NCBI GenBank assembly: GCA_007258455.2
Contig: VDFB02270651.1
Coordinates: 489,250,711-489,314,710, forward strand
Reading direction: 5' to 3'
DNA: 64,000 nucleotides
Origin: Sequoia sempervirens
Taxonomy: Eukaryota; Streptophyta; Pinopsida; Cupressales; Cupressaceae
In this document: positions 36,910 through 48,578 of the stretch, one piece after another
Position numbering within the stretch: the stretch's first letter is position 1
How the letters are laid out: every line of letters begins with the position of its first letter
Program-made: the position numbers and the translations under genes
The notes under the pieces: model-generated
What the model saw: only the letters and a program-made list of their open reading frames with translations
Told to the model about the DNA's origin: nothing
Databases searched by the model: none

Positions 36910-39902
36910 AATCTTTCAAGGTAAAGAACCAAAAAATCCAAAAAAAATAGAAAATGTCCTAAAAAAATGGTTACTTCGGCGAAAACCTAGCAAACAGGTG
37001 CCTTGGTGACAACAAAAAAAAAATCCAAAAAAAGAAAAAAATCCAAAAAAATTAGAAAAAGGATTGAAAATAGTAAAGAGAAAAAAATCGTCCTCTAGTG
37101 AAAACCACTTCGGTGTCACTTTGGGAAAGTACCTTGGTGAAAACCTGCCAAGCAGGCGCCTTATGTAAATAAGCACTTTCCATCCACCAAGATCCTTACG
37201 GCTTGTTTTGCATCATCCATCCATTACGCTTCCATCATCCATCGTATTCCATATCTCCATCTATCACTCATCCACTCGCATCTGCACCATAGCTTGGTCT
37301 TGTTTTCATATCATGATCCCTCCTAGTACTACTCGGCCCATCCTTAAGGTCATTTTATCCTACCTTTATCAGAGTAGTCTATTGCATCACACTAGGGACA
37401 TATTCTCATCAGATCGAATTCATGTATATCCTTAGAATCCTCAAAATAAAAAAATACAAAAACATCAAAACATTAGAAAATCCAAAAACATCAAAAAATC
37501 ATCAAAAATCCAAAAGCAAGGTCATCTTGTCAAACTACGTTGTCTCTGAGCTTGAACATAGCCAAGGTTTATCTTTGATCATCCCCCGAGACATTTAGGT
37601 CAATCCTATAGGAGTCTATCATAATAAATTGGCATCTCATCATGTATATCATCATTTGTAAATCGGTCAAGTCCTCAGTTGAACTACGTGGTCTCTATGT
37701 ATATAACATAGGCAAGGCTAATCTGTTGATTAGCCCCTGAGGCCCCTAGGATAGGTCTTTAGGTTAGTCTCTTGGTCAAAATCTTAGAAAATCCCAAAAC
37801 ATTGGAAATTCAAAAAATCAAAACATTGGAAATTCAAAAAATCAAAACATTTGAAAATCTCAAAAAAAAAAAACCAAAAACAGCCTCAAAACATTGCAAA
37901 ACGTCAAAAACATCCAAATATTTGAAAAAATCCATCCATCTCATCTCACTTGCACCCGCAATAACATCACTCATAATAAATGATTGTTATCCTCAATCTT
38001 TGGTAAGACAATCAGAAACAAGTTTAACAGGTTAAAAGTGAAAACTCAAATCGTCAAGTCTTAGGTCTAAGTCAGTGCATAAACAAGTTGTTCAACTCTA
38101 TGTGTCGATAGCTCATCATCCAATTGGTCCCATATCAATCATCATTTAGAATGCTTTGGATAAACGAAATGGCATGCCACCATCCACTAACATGTCCTAG
38201 GATGAATCCTTCCTACAATGGGCATTATCTTTTGGCAATAGTTTCGGTTCTTATCCTTAGAAAACACATCCTCTTCTGGTTAGTAGTATTGAAGAGCATC
38301 AGCTTGTTTGTGCATTTTGTCTTTATCCTTTGACTTATCTTATTGCGCTCATTCCAAGGACTTCTCGATGATATCTGAAACAAGAGGATTTAGAGAAATA
38401 GGAATTGGGCAACAAATCGTTATCTTTTTGTCTGCTATGTTTGTTGGACGTTCTTGTAATATAACCTTGCTGAATACTTGCTTTGTTAGGTATGTATGGA
38501 GGTCTAGGACAACTTCTTGACTATTGCATTGATAGGTTTACCTTTCCATGTTTTGGTCCGAGGTGTTTGAAACTTTTGAAGTGCATCCTATCAAGGTTTC
38601 TATATGTCAGGTGTGAACAAGGATACTCCTATCTGCTTGTCAAGTCAAAGTTCATCACACTAGGTACCACACCATCCTAGTTTTCTATACCTTGATGCAT
38701 CGTACCACGTGTCTTATCAAACATAAGGAAATTGGCGCTTTGAAAATCCCAATTCCTTGGCAAGTAATCATCATCATCATCATTTACATTTTCATCATCT
38801 TGTGTCTTGTTGAAATGAGTTCTTCTCTTTTTGCTTATCACACTAACAAGGTACTATGACAGTTGATCATCACCATCATCATCATCATTGATCCTGCATC
38901 CAAAAATCATTAGCATCTTGCATCAACATATCATATAGGAAATATATGCAGCGCATTTCCATCATCATATATACATGTTATCATAAGCATTCTTCATAAA
39001 TAGGTGCATCCATTTCATTGCATGCCATCCATTACATTGCATCATATTGCATTCATCACATAGATCATTTCATAACATTCATTTGCATTTCATAACCATT
39101 TCATATTGCCACCTACTGCATAATCATACATAATAGGTACATAAGCATAATTGATAATCCACAACATACAAACTTGCATAACATCATAAAGTCATCTCAC
39201 ACATTAGGTTCATCATATCATTGCATATAGTACATCAAATTAAAATGCATCACATACATTATCATTTAATATGTTTAGGATAATAACATTTTCTATTCTG
39301 ATCATTTTAAATAAACCATCTCATTTTCATTACATAAGATCATCTCATTTGCATCATATCACGACCATCACATTCACATTACATCATCCATGACATCTCA
39401 TAAATAGCATCATAAATCATCCATTGCATAAATCATTCCACATAAGCATAAATAGAAAACAGTCCATCACATACAAAGCGTACAACCATCCATAACCATT
39501 TCATGTAAAAATAGGATTTATATCATTTCGTGCATACATCATAGACCATTTCCATATCATTTTTATCACATATCACATCACCATTTGCATCAACATAAAT
39601 AGATCATCATATAGACAACATCATTGCACATGGCATAAATACATGTGCATATCATAGGGCATACATCATCAGAAATAAACACATCATAAAGCATCCGTAA
39701 AAACATCAGATAACATCATTGCACAACATATAGAAATAGAATCATCCATACATGCATAACATCTCATATATCATCAATAATGTAACTGTCATAGTACAAA
39801 AAATAATTTGATCACTATAAATGTATGTCAATCAGTACAAAAGGCCCATCGAGCTATAAAAAAGGAGCCCATAAGGCACAAAAAAGCATCGTATCATCTC
39901 AA
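36910..39902 (+). other. Tat 3' non-coding region
   Basis: The interval between integrase and the antisense gene is non-coding. It starts with A-rich AAATCC runs, with two copies of a CTTGGTGAAAACCTG...CAGGCGCCTT type motif near 36975 and 37130, common downstream of integrase in Tat elements. Two more A-rich blocks lie at 37440-37520 and 37780-37930. From about 38750 to 39800 the plus strand is strongly CAT/ATCA-rich and G-poor. Confidence 0.6.
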
Positions 39903-41623
39903 TCAGGGTCTGTCCCCATGTATGCTACCCTCACCCCTATCACCGTGACCCTCTGGTGGTCTGTAGCTGGTCCGCTCTGAGTACTCTGGGACCCGTCCTC
40001 CTTTGGGTACAACCTCATGATAATGCCTCTGATAGTACTTAGCCTTGCAGATAGCATCCTTGTAGGACAGCACATACACTATACCCTAGGAGGAGGAGGT
40101 TGCCATGCTCTCTAGCTGCTAGACCTCTTGCCTAGCTCTGTGGCTACCTACAGCTCTATAGCCTGTCTCTACTATACGGCCTAATCTCTCTCGGCCCTGA
40201 GCTGCTCTCTCTCAACCCTCGCCTGATCTCTCTTGGCTGTCACGGCTTGGACTTGAGCTGCTAGTTGTACCTGAGGCTGTACCTGTGGTTGAACCTGTGG
40301 CTGATCCTCACCCCATGGTGGTACACCTAGTGGCACCGGCTGTTGATCTGGCATCGGTACATCGCCCTGCCCTTGTTGAATTAGAGGCACAACCGGCTAG
40401 TCCTGTCGAGCATCACCCCTCTGGCCTCGTCCTCCCCCTCTACCTCTAACTTTCCACTGATTTGGAACTGCACCTGGAATAGTCAACTAAAGCGGAGGTC
40501 GAAACCAATCCCTATAGGCCTGTGTAGTGCCTAGATCTGTGAGTCCCTGATCGTAGGCCCACAATTGAGCCACCAACTGCCTAAAGTTGTCCACTGCCTC
40601 TGAAGCAGGAATGTACCACCCCCATGAAACCTGTGTCATGGTGCGGGTGAAGACGGCTATGTAATCATCATCTGGGCGATCCTGTGGCTCCCTGAACTGA
40701 TGCTACACATGCCCGGGCAAGTACCTCTCAATCATGGTGAGCTCCCACCCCTGCATAAAACGGTCCTAGCGGCAATAGAACAACTAATCAACATCGTCGA
40801 CCCATCTGGGCCAACCAAGGTAGGGTCACTAGGTAAAAACCTACATCTCGTCCAAGACCCTCCTCTAGTAGGGGATCCCATGCTCACCAGTGTGTGTAAA
40901 GGACACACCGCCTCTGTAATGCCACATGAGGGGATCGTCTGGCAACATCAGAATGGAAACAATGTGTGGACATAGCACATCAATGTGTTCCCACACCCAG
41001 ACGTGAAGAAGTGTCACCCTTGCTCCAAGTGCTCTACCATCCATGTAGACATACTCATGGAGATCTTTGTATAAAGAGGCTAGAAGAACTGGCCCCCACG
41101 CAAAACGAACCAGCTTGTCTCTAACCATCCGCTCCTAGCAATATCCCCAGCTGGGACTGAAATATCGACCTCATCTGTCAGGGGTAACAAGACCCGAAAT
41201 GATGGCTACAATCACCCAGTGGTAGGGAGGTTTCAGGATCCTGTTCCGCTCGAGATCTATTTACCCCTCGCAAAAGACAATGTCCTCTGTGGCGAGGACT
41301 CTGTGACAGGCATTGTGCCCCTCTTTCATATCAAAAATCACTTGTTGGCTGTGAATCAGCAGTCTTAAAATATGTCAAACATCCTCTAAGGTGACGGTGG
41401 CCTCGCCAGTGGGAAGATGAAAGGAAGAGGTCTCGTTGTACCACCCCTCGGCCAGCGCTGACAACATCCCTAGGTGAGTGCGAATGGGTGCCGCATAGGC
41501 AATGTACCATAACCCCACAATCCGGAGTCGATCCTGATCCCTATCGCTCAAGTCCCGCAAATAGTCAGACCAATCTCGCGACCTGTTCTCTCGCTAATAG
41601 AGCTCCCTCGCCATGTCCTGCAT
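39903..41623 (-). pseudogene. antisense plant mobile domain (PMD) protein inside the Tat element
   Basis: On the minus strand a collinear frame runs from ATG 41623 (MQDMARELY) to about 40100, then shifts and ends at TGA 39905-39903. The PMD core is recognisable: LRIVGLWYIA, LGMLSALAEGWYNETSSFHL, PTGEATVTLEDV (to 41375), HWVIVAIISGLVTP, then KLVRFAWGPVLLASLYKDLH, ALGARVTLLHVWVWEHI (41128-40970) and ERYLPGHV near 40730. The C-terminus is Arg/Gly-rich (VRGRGGGRGQ), then PQVQ repeats, then a coiled-coil-like RAERD segment. About 15 in-frame TAG/TGA stand where Gln, Arg or Trp would fit. PMD proteins are plant nuclear factors (MAIN/MAIL family) and are also carried by transposons. Antisense placement after integrase fits a captured additional ORF. 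Confidence 0.85.
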
Positions 41624-42518
41624 CAAGGAAGGTCACCATGTTAAATTTTTTGAAACATTCTTCATTGGGCATTCAAAAAACTTCTCCAGTGGTGCAACCC
41701 GTGAAGGTGTCGCAGTTTGATTTCTAATCAAACTTCAATGCTAGGGCTTAAAAAATCAAATGCCACTGCTGCGGTGCACTTTCTCATCCAGCGGCACACT
41801 TCAAACAAAATTGGGACCGCCGTGTTGCACTTTGCAAATCACCCTGTCAGCCTCGAGCTCAGCGTCAGAGTTTTTAAAACTCCAAACTACACCATTGTGG
41901 CGCAGTTTGAATGCTGAGCAACACTATATAGCGCCATTGCAGACGAACCGACCTTTAAAAGCATTAAATGAAAGCAATAAATGAAAATGAAGCTCAGGTA
42001 AGGGACACTTACCGGTGCCCCAATGCCAAGTGGTCACTGGTACGTCCGAACTCGATCAGAAATGTGCAGGGGAAGTTGTCGTTGCTCCATATCATCAGGA
42101 TGTCAGAGCTCAAATCTCAAGGTTGCAAATGGAGGTGTGTGAAAATGACTTGAAAGTGACCCCTCGGGCCCCTTTTAAGCTTAAAAATTAGGGTTTTTTC
42201 ACCTTGATTGGTTGTCCTACTAGGGTTTTGGACCCCCGAAGCTGTTTTTATCTAGTTGAGGCCTGTTTTACATCATTTTATTGCGTTTAGACACATTTTT
42301 AGCCTCCTGGAGCCTTTTCAGACCTGTCGGGCACTTGTCCTCTTTTTTCGCGAGATCACCCAAAAATGGAAATTTTCGTCTAATCTCTCGAGGGGGCATT
42401 GTATTGGCATGTTTTCTCTTGCTAGGCAATAGTGGGGCAGGATTTTAAATAGCATAAAATTTTGGCTTTTGATCGAGATCGTTTATTCTTTGAACCAACG
42501 CAACAAGTGCATTGCTTC
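41624..42518. other. Tat interval between PMD start and polypurine tract
   Basis: About 0.9 kb that could hold the antisense PMD promoter and the sense 3' UTR. Short GC-rich words (GCGGTGCACT, AGCGGCACAC, TAGCGCCATTGCAG) resemble those at 25930-26240. CGAGATCACCC and TCTCGAGGGGGCATTGTA lie near 42350-42405. No gene is supported. Confidence 0.5.
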
Positions 42519-42532
42519 AAAGAGGGGAAAAA
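42519..42532 (+). other. polypurine tract of the Tat element
   Basis: AAAGAGGGGAAAAA lies immediately 5' of the 3' LTR and would prime plus-strand DNA synthesis. Confidence 0.9.
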
Positions 42533-43822
42533 TGTAGACACGTAAAATGTATTGATTGACATTGTGCATCTGATCCTTACTACTAACATCATTTTATCCT
42601 GAATCATCCCTCGGTCTAACCATTTAATGAAATCTCCTTATCTAATTAAATTCATCAATATTCCTCTCTTAATTAAATAAATCATTTTTTATAATTAAGT
42701 TACTCCCTTTTGTTAATTAAATCAATCCAGCTAATCTAATTATCCCTATTTAATTAAATAATTAATTTCATTTGATTAAATCTCTAAAGTCTATCTATTA
42801 AATTAAATAAATTAAAACCTTATTTAATTCGATCTATCATCATCTCTTTTTAATTAAATAAATCAAAATCCTTATTTAATTATTCTCTTATCATATAATT
42901 CCTCTCTTATTTGAGTTAAATAAATCCATAAATTTGAGTCAAATAGGTCACATCATCTAATATCTCATTAAATTAATTAACCCTTGATTAATTTAATCTC
43001 ATGCCATGTCCCATCCTCTAGATTTTGCAAGTTGCACATGAAAATAGATTTAATTCATTTATTAAATCTCTATTTTCCTCACAAGGAATCTTTTGGAATA
43101 TTCTCAAAATTTGAATTCAAAAATTCCAAGTCAACATGTACATCCAACAAGGCAATAACTTCATCTTACATGTCCTTTTCCTTGAGCCAAGTGGCATTTA
43201 TTGCATTTTTCCTTCCCTCTTACAAGTCATTTCAACAAATTTGAAATTCAAAAATATGCATTTATTGGCACAATCCTCAAAACTTGCACATCCTCCATCC
43301 ACTCATAGATTGACAAGTGGCATCATGTCATTGGATGAATGTTAGTCCCAAATTGCTCAAATTTGGATATTCATCCATCTTGGAATTCTATAAATAAAGA
43401 GCTCATCTCCTCATTTGATCATCCACAAATTATGCAAAGTTATTCTGCTAAAATATTTAGCCATTTTCATCCACCACCATTGAGTTCTTAGCTAGGTTTT
43501 TGCAGATTTTGGCTTGGAGCTCTCATCCTTCACCAACGAAGTGGATCAATCATCATCAACATATCAAACTTGCATCTTAGGAATTGGGAAAGGGCCAATT
43601 TTCACATCAAATTGGCACCAATTCCACCATGGGATCATGTGTTTTCTATTCTAATTAGGATTGAATCTATATTTTCTTGTTTTATTGTGTTCTTCATTGT
43701 TTTCTTTCCTAATTCAAAGTTTGTAAATGGATTTCATGGGGAATCCTTGTTCATGCTTGCAATATCTAACTTAATGTGTTTATTCTCTTTGTTTTGCAGG
43801 TATTTGGATTGGGGTTCACACT
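42533..43822 (+). repeat. Tat element 3' LTR
   Basis: Starts TGTAGACACG; ends TTCACACT, where the 5' copy ends CA, so the terminal base is probably mutated. About 96-97% identical to the 5' LTR by manual count. Confidence 0.95.
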
Positions 43823-45146
43823 GAAAGTATAGATTTTGAGGAAACTTTTACTCTAGTCGCAAGTATGGAAGCTATCAGGTTGTTTTTAGCTTTTACAACA
43901 CACAAATATAAATTCACAGCATATCATATGGATGTGAAGTCTTCATTCTTGAATGGTGAATTGGAAGAAGAGGTATACATTGAACAACTAGAAGGTTTTC
44001 AGTTTTCAAAAGATACAAATATGGTCTACAGATTGAAGAAAGCATTGTATGGGCTGAAGCAAGCTCTCAAAGCTTGGTATGCATGGTTAGATAAGTACTT
44101 GTTGCAACAAGAATTCAAAAAAGGTACCATATATAAGTAATCTATATTTCAAAGTTAAAGGTGAAAAAATCTTAATTGTGGTAGTATATGTTGATGACAT
44201 AATCTTTGGAGAAAATGAAGGTATGTGAAAAAGGTTTGTAGAGGAAATGCAGAAATAATTTGAGATGTCAATGTATGGGGAGATGAATTTCTTCCTTGGT
44301 TTACAAATCAATCAATCAAAGAAAGGTATATTCATATCACAATCTAAGTATGTTAAGGAAATGTTGAAGAATTTTTGAATGGATGACTCTAAATCGATAT
44401 GTACTCCTATGGTTACTAGTTATAAGTTGAGCAAGAATGATGAATCTCCTAAGATAGATCAAAGCAAGTATAGATCAATGATTGGTGGACTATTATATAC
44501 CTTACTGCTACTAGACCTAATATCATGCATTCTATTTGTATTGTGGCTATATTTCAAGAAGATCCCAAAGAATTTCATGTTGCAATAGTGAAGAGGATAC
44601 CTAGGTATTTGAAGGGCACTTTGGAGTATGGTTTGTGGTATCCTAAGGATACCGACTTCTCCTTGAATGCATATACAAATGCAAATTGGGTTGGATGTGT
44701 AGATGAAAAGAAAAGTACAAGTGACCAGTGGTGCTTTCCTTCTTGGAAGTAGGTTGGTTTCATGGCCAAGTAAGAAGTAGCATTTAGTGTCATTGTCTAC
44801 CACAGAAGTAGAATACATTATAGCAACATCATATTATACACAAGTGTTATGGATGAAGCAAACATTGAAGGATATCTGAGTTTCATATGATGAACCTATT
44901 TTTATCATATGTGATAATACAAGTGTAATCAATATTTCAAATAATCTGGTAATGCATTCAAGAATAAAACATATCTCAATATAGTATCACTTCTTGAGAG
45001 AGAAAGTTGTAGAGAATAAGGTGAAGTTGGAGTATGTGTCTACTAAGGATCAGGTTGTTGATATTTTCACAAAGGCTCTTCCAAAAGATACTTTTGAGTA
45101 TCTCCAAAATAATTTATGGTTTATTGCCCCTCATTATTTCAAATAG
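43823..45146 (+). pseudogene. copia pol, 3' portion (RT and RNase H)
   Basis: This continues the copia RT cut at 24554. It opens with [17 protein letters not shown] and [20 protein letters not shown], then [28 protein letters not shown] near 44187 is intact but in a shifted frame. The RNase H has TNANWVGCVDEKKSTSD near 44675, STTEVEYI near 44800 and DIFTKALPKDTFEYL near 45060. It ends at TAG 45144-45146. Several frameshifts and stops are present. The copia domain order (integrase before RT) confirms the superfamily. Confidence 0.9.
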
Positions 45147-45784
45147 ATGCATAAGTGTGTGCATATTTCTAGGAATCATTTTAAGACATTCTTGGTCATG
45201 GAATGATGTTGAAGGCTACCTCTCAAGGGGATTAGGTAGTATTATTGTTGGTTGGGGAAGTTAGATGGAGCATATTTTGTGTCCCTAAGGGGGAGAGTGC
45301 AAAAAAGTGAGTGTAGTGAAGAGAGAGTGCAGTTTCTTATTAGTGTTGTAAGTGGTGTATGCAAATATGAAAATAAATAAAAAATTAAAAAAAAATCCTA
45401 TACAAATGATGTGTGAAAGGTGCAAGTATTTCCCTTTGAGTGTTGTCAAACGGGGAGAGCAAAAGATTTCAATATAGGAAAGAGATTTGGATGAGCCTAT
45501 TTCCTTTTTCCATTAATGTCAAAGTGGGGGAGAGTTGGAGTGGTTGAAAAACCATATTTTAGAAGAGTATTACAAGAGATTAGGGAGAGTTGGTTGAATA
45601 GTGCATAAGAGAATATGGTCTGAAGACCACAGGGGGAGAGTGTGTTCAGTAGTAAGAGAATATGAAGTGTGAGAGATGACCTAGTTAGGGGGGCACTACT
45701 TGTTGCAGAGTTTTTCTTTGTATGCTTTTGTTGTTGATGATTTTTTAGAAAGAAAGTGTTGCCATCAATCACAAAGGGGGAGAT
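45147..45784 (+). other. copia 3' untranslated region with repeated polypurine tracts
   Basis: Five GGGGGAGA-type tracts occur: near 45289, 45453 (GGGGAGAG), 45526, 45640 and 45776. The last (AAAGGGGGAGAT) abuts the 3' LTR and is the functional polypurine-tract position. An env-like ORF is not visible. Confidence 0.7.
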
Positions 45785-47454
45785 TGTTGGAAGTGTGGAG
45801 ATGTTAGAAGCTTGATTTATTTGTGATTTTCTTATATTTTTTTGTTTCAATGTCAACTCCTTATATAAAGAGATTTTTGGAATGCTATTGGTATTGATGA
45901 TGTTTCTAGAATTGTTGGTATTGATGTCAACACATGTTGGTGTTGTCATCGATGTCCTACTTTAGTATAGTTGTAGAGGTTTTTGGCTAGACTTGTGTTT
46001 GGGGAGATTGTTGTAGTTGGAAAGTGTTGCATGTTGTAGATGTTGTAGATGTGTGGAAGAGATGTTAGTAATGTTGTTAATGAAGTTGGTTCACTTCATT
46101 TCCAAGAGCTTTTGAGAAATTTGAATAAAAGAGAGTTCAATCTGACATAGTGGTGTTTAATGTTTTTCTCCACTTCTCTTCATGGTTGTAGATATGCCTA
46201 TGTGGTATGTATCTAATGGTTAGAGGTGTTAAAAAGGTTCTATATTCAAAGTTCCAGGTCCTGGATTGTTCTATAGTGGAAGATGTGCTTGATATTATGT
46301 ATTTCTAGTGAAACAAGGTGTTTGGGAGAAATGAGATTGCTCCACATTTCTCCGCAGTGAAGGTTTTGGTGTTATGGATCTAGGAATGTGCTTATATCAT
46401 TTGTATCTACCTTCACTTAATTTTTTTGGTTTTGAGTTGTTCTACAAAAGTTGTCTAGTTTTTTGGATGTTTGTGCCAGTATGTCTGGTTGCACAGAATG
46501 AAGGTGTTCTTGAGTTTTAGGTGGTTGCACTAGTTGTGGTGAATATTTTAATGATGTAGAATGATGAGATGTTTTGGAATGATGTTTTTTTGTTTGCAAG
46601 ATGTTTCCAGACCTCGAGAGGCATGCTTGTGGTCACTTGTTAGTGTTAGTGTAGGTTTGGTCGGCTTGGTGTGCTAGAGCTAATTATGGAGGAAAATTGT
46701 TGTTTGAGGAAGTGTTAAGAAGTGTGTTGGCGTATATTTTGGTCCTAGCTAAGTAGTGGTGTGGTATTCCTTCACTTATTTCCACTTTGGAAGTGTTTGG
46801 TGTTGACCTAATTGATTTTTCATGATTAAGGTGTATATGTTTCCTTTAGGTCGACCTAATTGAGATTGTTTTAGGTCACGAAGGGTATAAATGCAAGGAG
46901 AATTGTTGTGTAGATTAAGTGTAGAGTGTGTGATGTAAAAGATGTGAATATGATCAAGTGTGATGATATGAGTGTGAGCCTTAATGCCTATGACTTCTAA
47001 ATGTAGTGAGTAGAAGGTGTTTACATTTCAGTTTGTTTGATGAGTTGTTTGTGCTTCAATGGAACTATACCTTCGACATATGAGAGATGTATTGTTAGTA
47101 GTTCAAATTGGAAATGAGCCACCCCTTCTTCTATTCTTCTTTCTTCTGGACAGTGAGCTTTTCTTTATCTTTTTGGGAAATGAACCCTTGGTAGTGAGCC
47201 TTATTGTATTCGATGTTCCAATTCATATATTAGTGAGCTAATCCTCACCGTAGTTTTTCCCTTCTTTGGTTTTCTACATAAATCTGGTGTTTTGATGTGT
47301 TTGATGTGTTTACATTACTTTACCTGTTTATGTTATGTTAATGCATGTTAAGGGTTTAATGGTTCATCCAGGTTTGAAAAGATATTGAGGGTTTGAATGT
47401 TTTAAAGTATGCAAATGATTCAACCCCCCTCTTAGTTGTCCTATGCATCTAGCA
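45785..47454 (+). repeat. second copia element, 3' LTR
   Basis: Starts TGTTGGAAGTG after the polypurine tract and ends GCATCTAGCA, giving 1,670 bp. The last 494 bp pair with the truncated 5' LTR; the first 1,176 bp have no partner in the window. No TSD can be tested because the 5' LTR start is lost. Confidence 0.85.
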
Positions 47455-47584
47455 TTTAGTAAATATGACATTTCAACACTTAGAACATCTTATTTTCCAT
47501 TGAAATATCTTCCAAAATAAAATAAAATAAATTATGTAACCATTAAATTACACTTATATAGTATATTATAGATTATATTATTGG

Positions 47585-48578
47585 TTTTGGTAAATTTCCC
47601 ATAAATAGTTGGTTTGGGAGTTAGTTTAGTAGTTATTTATGGGAATAGGGTATGTGCAGGTTCATCATGGAAAAAACAGGCCCTTAAGTGGCAAAAAATT
47701 AAGAAAAATCAGTGTTAGGCAACTTGACGTAAAAATTTGAATAATTTATCTATATTATTTCAAAAATATGTAACAATAGAATCTGTAGAAAATTGAATGT
47801 AGTTTCTAAACTACTAGGTTTATTTAAAATAAATAAAATCTATTTGGTGAAAATTTGAAATTTCAATGCGGTAGTACTTAAATTTCAGGGAAAAAATAAG
47901 AAGTAGGTGTTTGTCTGACCACCCTAACCATAATAAAATGATAATATTTTTTATATTTTAATATAAGTAGAGGACTCATGTCGGATGTGATGCATATTTT
48001 TTTGTAATTTTTTTCCAAGTATATATAATTAATTATGAATTTTTTATTACAAGTTTTAAAAAAATATAAAAGCTCATATGTCGACCACCTTAACTTGGTC
48101 AAAACTTTATGATTTTTTTTTTTTTAATCCTATAGTATGTGAAGCATAGAATGTGATGCATGTTTGATTCAAAAAATGTGATACTATTTGAAAGTTATAG
48201 ATGTTTTCAATTAGCCTACCGGACGGGACTTTAGTCGTAATTCTAATAGAAAATGAATAATAATAATTTATTAAATTCAAATTAAAGAATAATTTATATT
48301 GCTGGAAAGCTGAGAATCTCCTCTAAAAACCCTTTTCATTTCATCAAATTTGGGTAAAAATAGTCATCGACCACATACCCTACAAATACCCATAATATTG
48401 CCACTTTTGGCCCATCATGATCCTGCACATACCCAATCGTTTTATGTCAAATACTAGCTCATTGTAATATCATATTGATTAAATGGAATGAATCTTGGTG
48501 AAATCAATAAAATAAAATATTAGATTTATTTGCAGCAATAATGTACTTTGAATTTTTTATGCTCCATCATTTTCAACA
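47585..48578 (+). repeat. old copia element, 3' LTR (with TIR insertion)
   Basis: Matches 18065-18278 on both sides of the TIR element at 47648-48434 and ends CATTTTCAACA at 48578. The two old LTRs bracket the second copia element, showing that it landed inside this older one. The left edge is uncertain. Confidence 0.6.
47648..48434. mobile_element. 787-bp non-autonomous TIR element
   Basis: Inverted termini GGGTATGTGCAGGTTCATCA and GGGTATGTGCAGGATCATGA match over 23 bp with two mismatches and share a GTGGCAA word further in. It interrupts an LTR that is continuous at 18.1 kb. The flanking duplication is degraded (AATA left, AATC right). No transposase ORF. The GGGT terminus is shared with the element at 20286. 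Confidence 0.8.

Larger units (their letters stand above)
24560..43822 (+). mobile_element. 19.3-kb Tat-type Ty3/gypsy retrotransposon with antisense PMD gene
   Basis: This is a structurally complete but dead element: LTRs at 24560-25846 and 42533-43822, 5-bp duplications, primer-site position at 25847, gag, protease with G-patch, RT, RNase H, a second archaeal-type RNase H, integrase, a long 3' non-coding part, an antisense PMD gene and a polypurine tract at 42519-42532. The second RNase H between the first RNase H and integrase, together with a CXXH-type Gag knuckle, is diagnostic of the Tat lineage. By hand I count about 45 substitutions and one 3-bp indel between LTRs (roughly 3-4%), so the insertion is old but clearly younger than the host copia. 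It sits in sense orientation in the copia RT gene. Confidence 0.95.

Noticed and set aside
37772..38035. Lys-rich frame downstream of the Tat integrase
   Set aside because: Product of A-rich repetitive non-coding sequence.
45497..45949. 150-codon minus-strand frame over the copia 3' UTR and LTR
   Set aside because: Complement of polypurine tracts and LTR start; no recognisable protein and antisense to known features.
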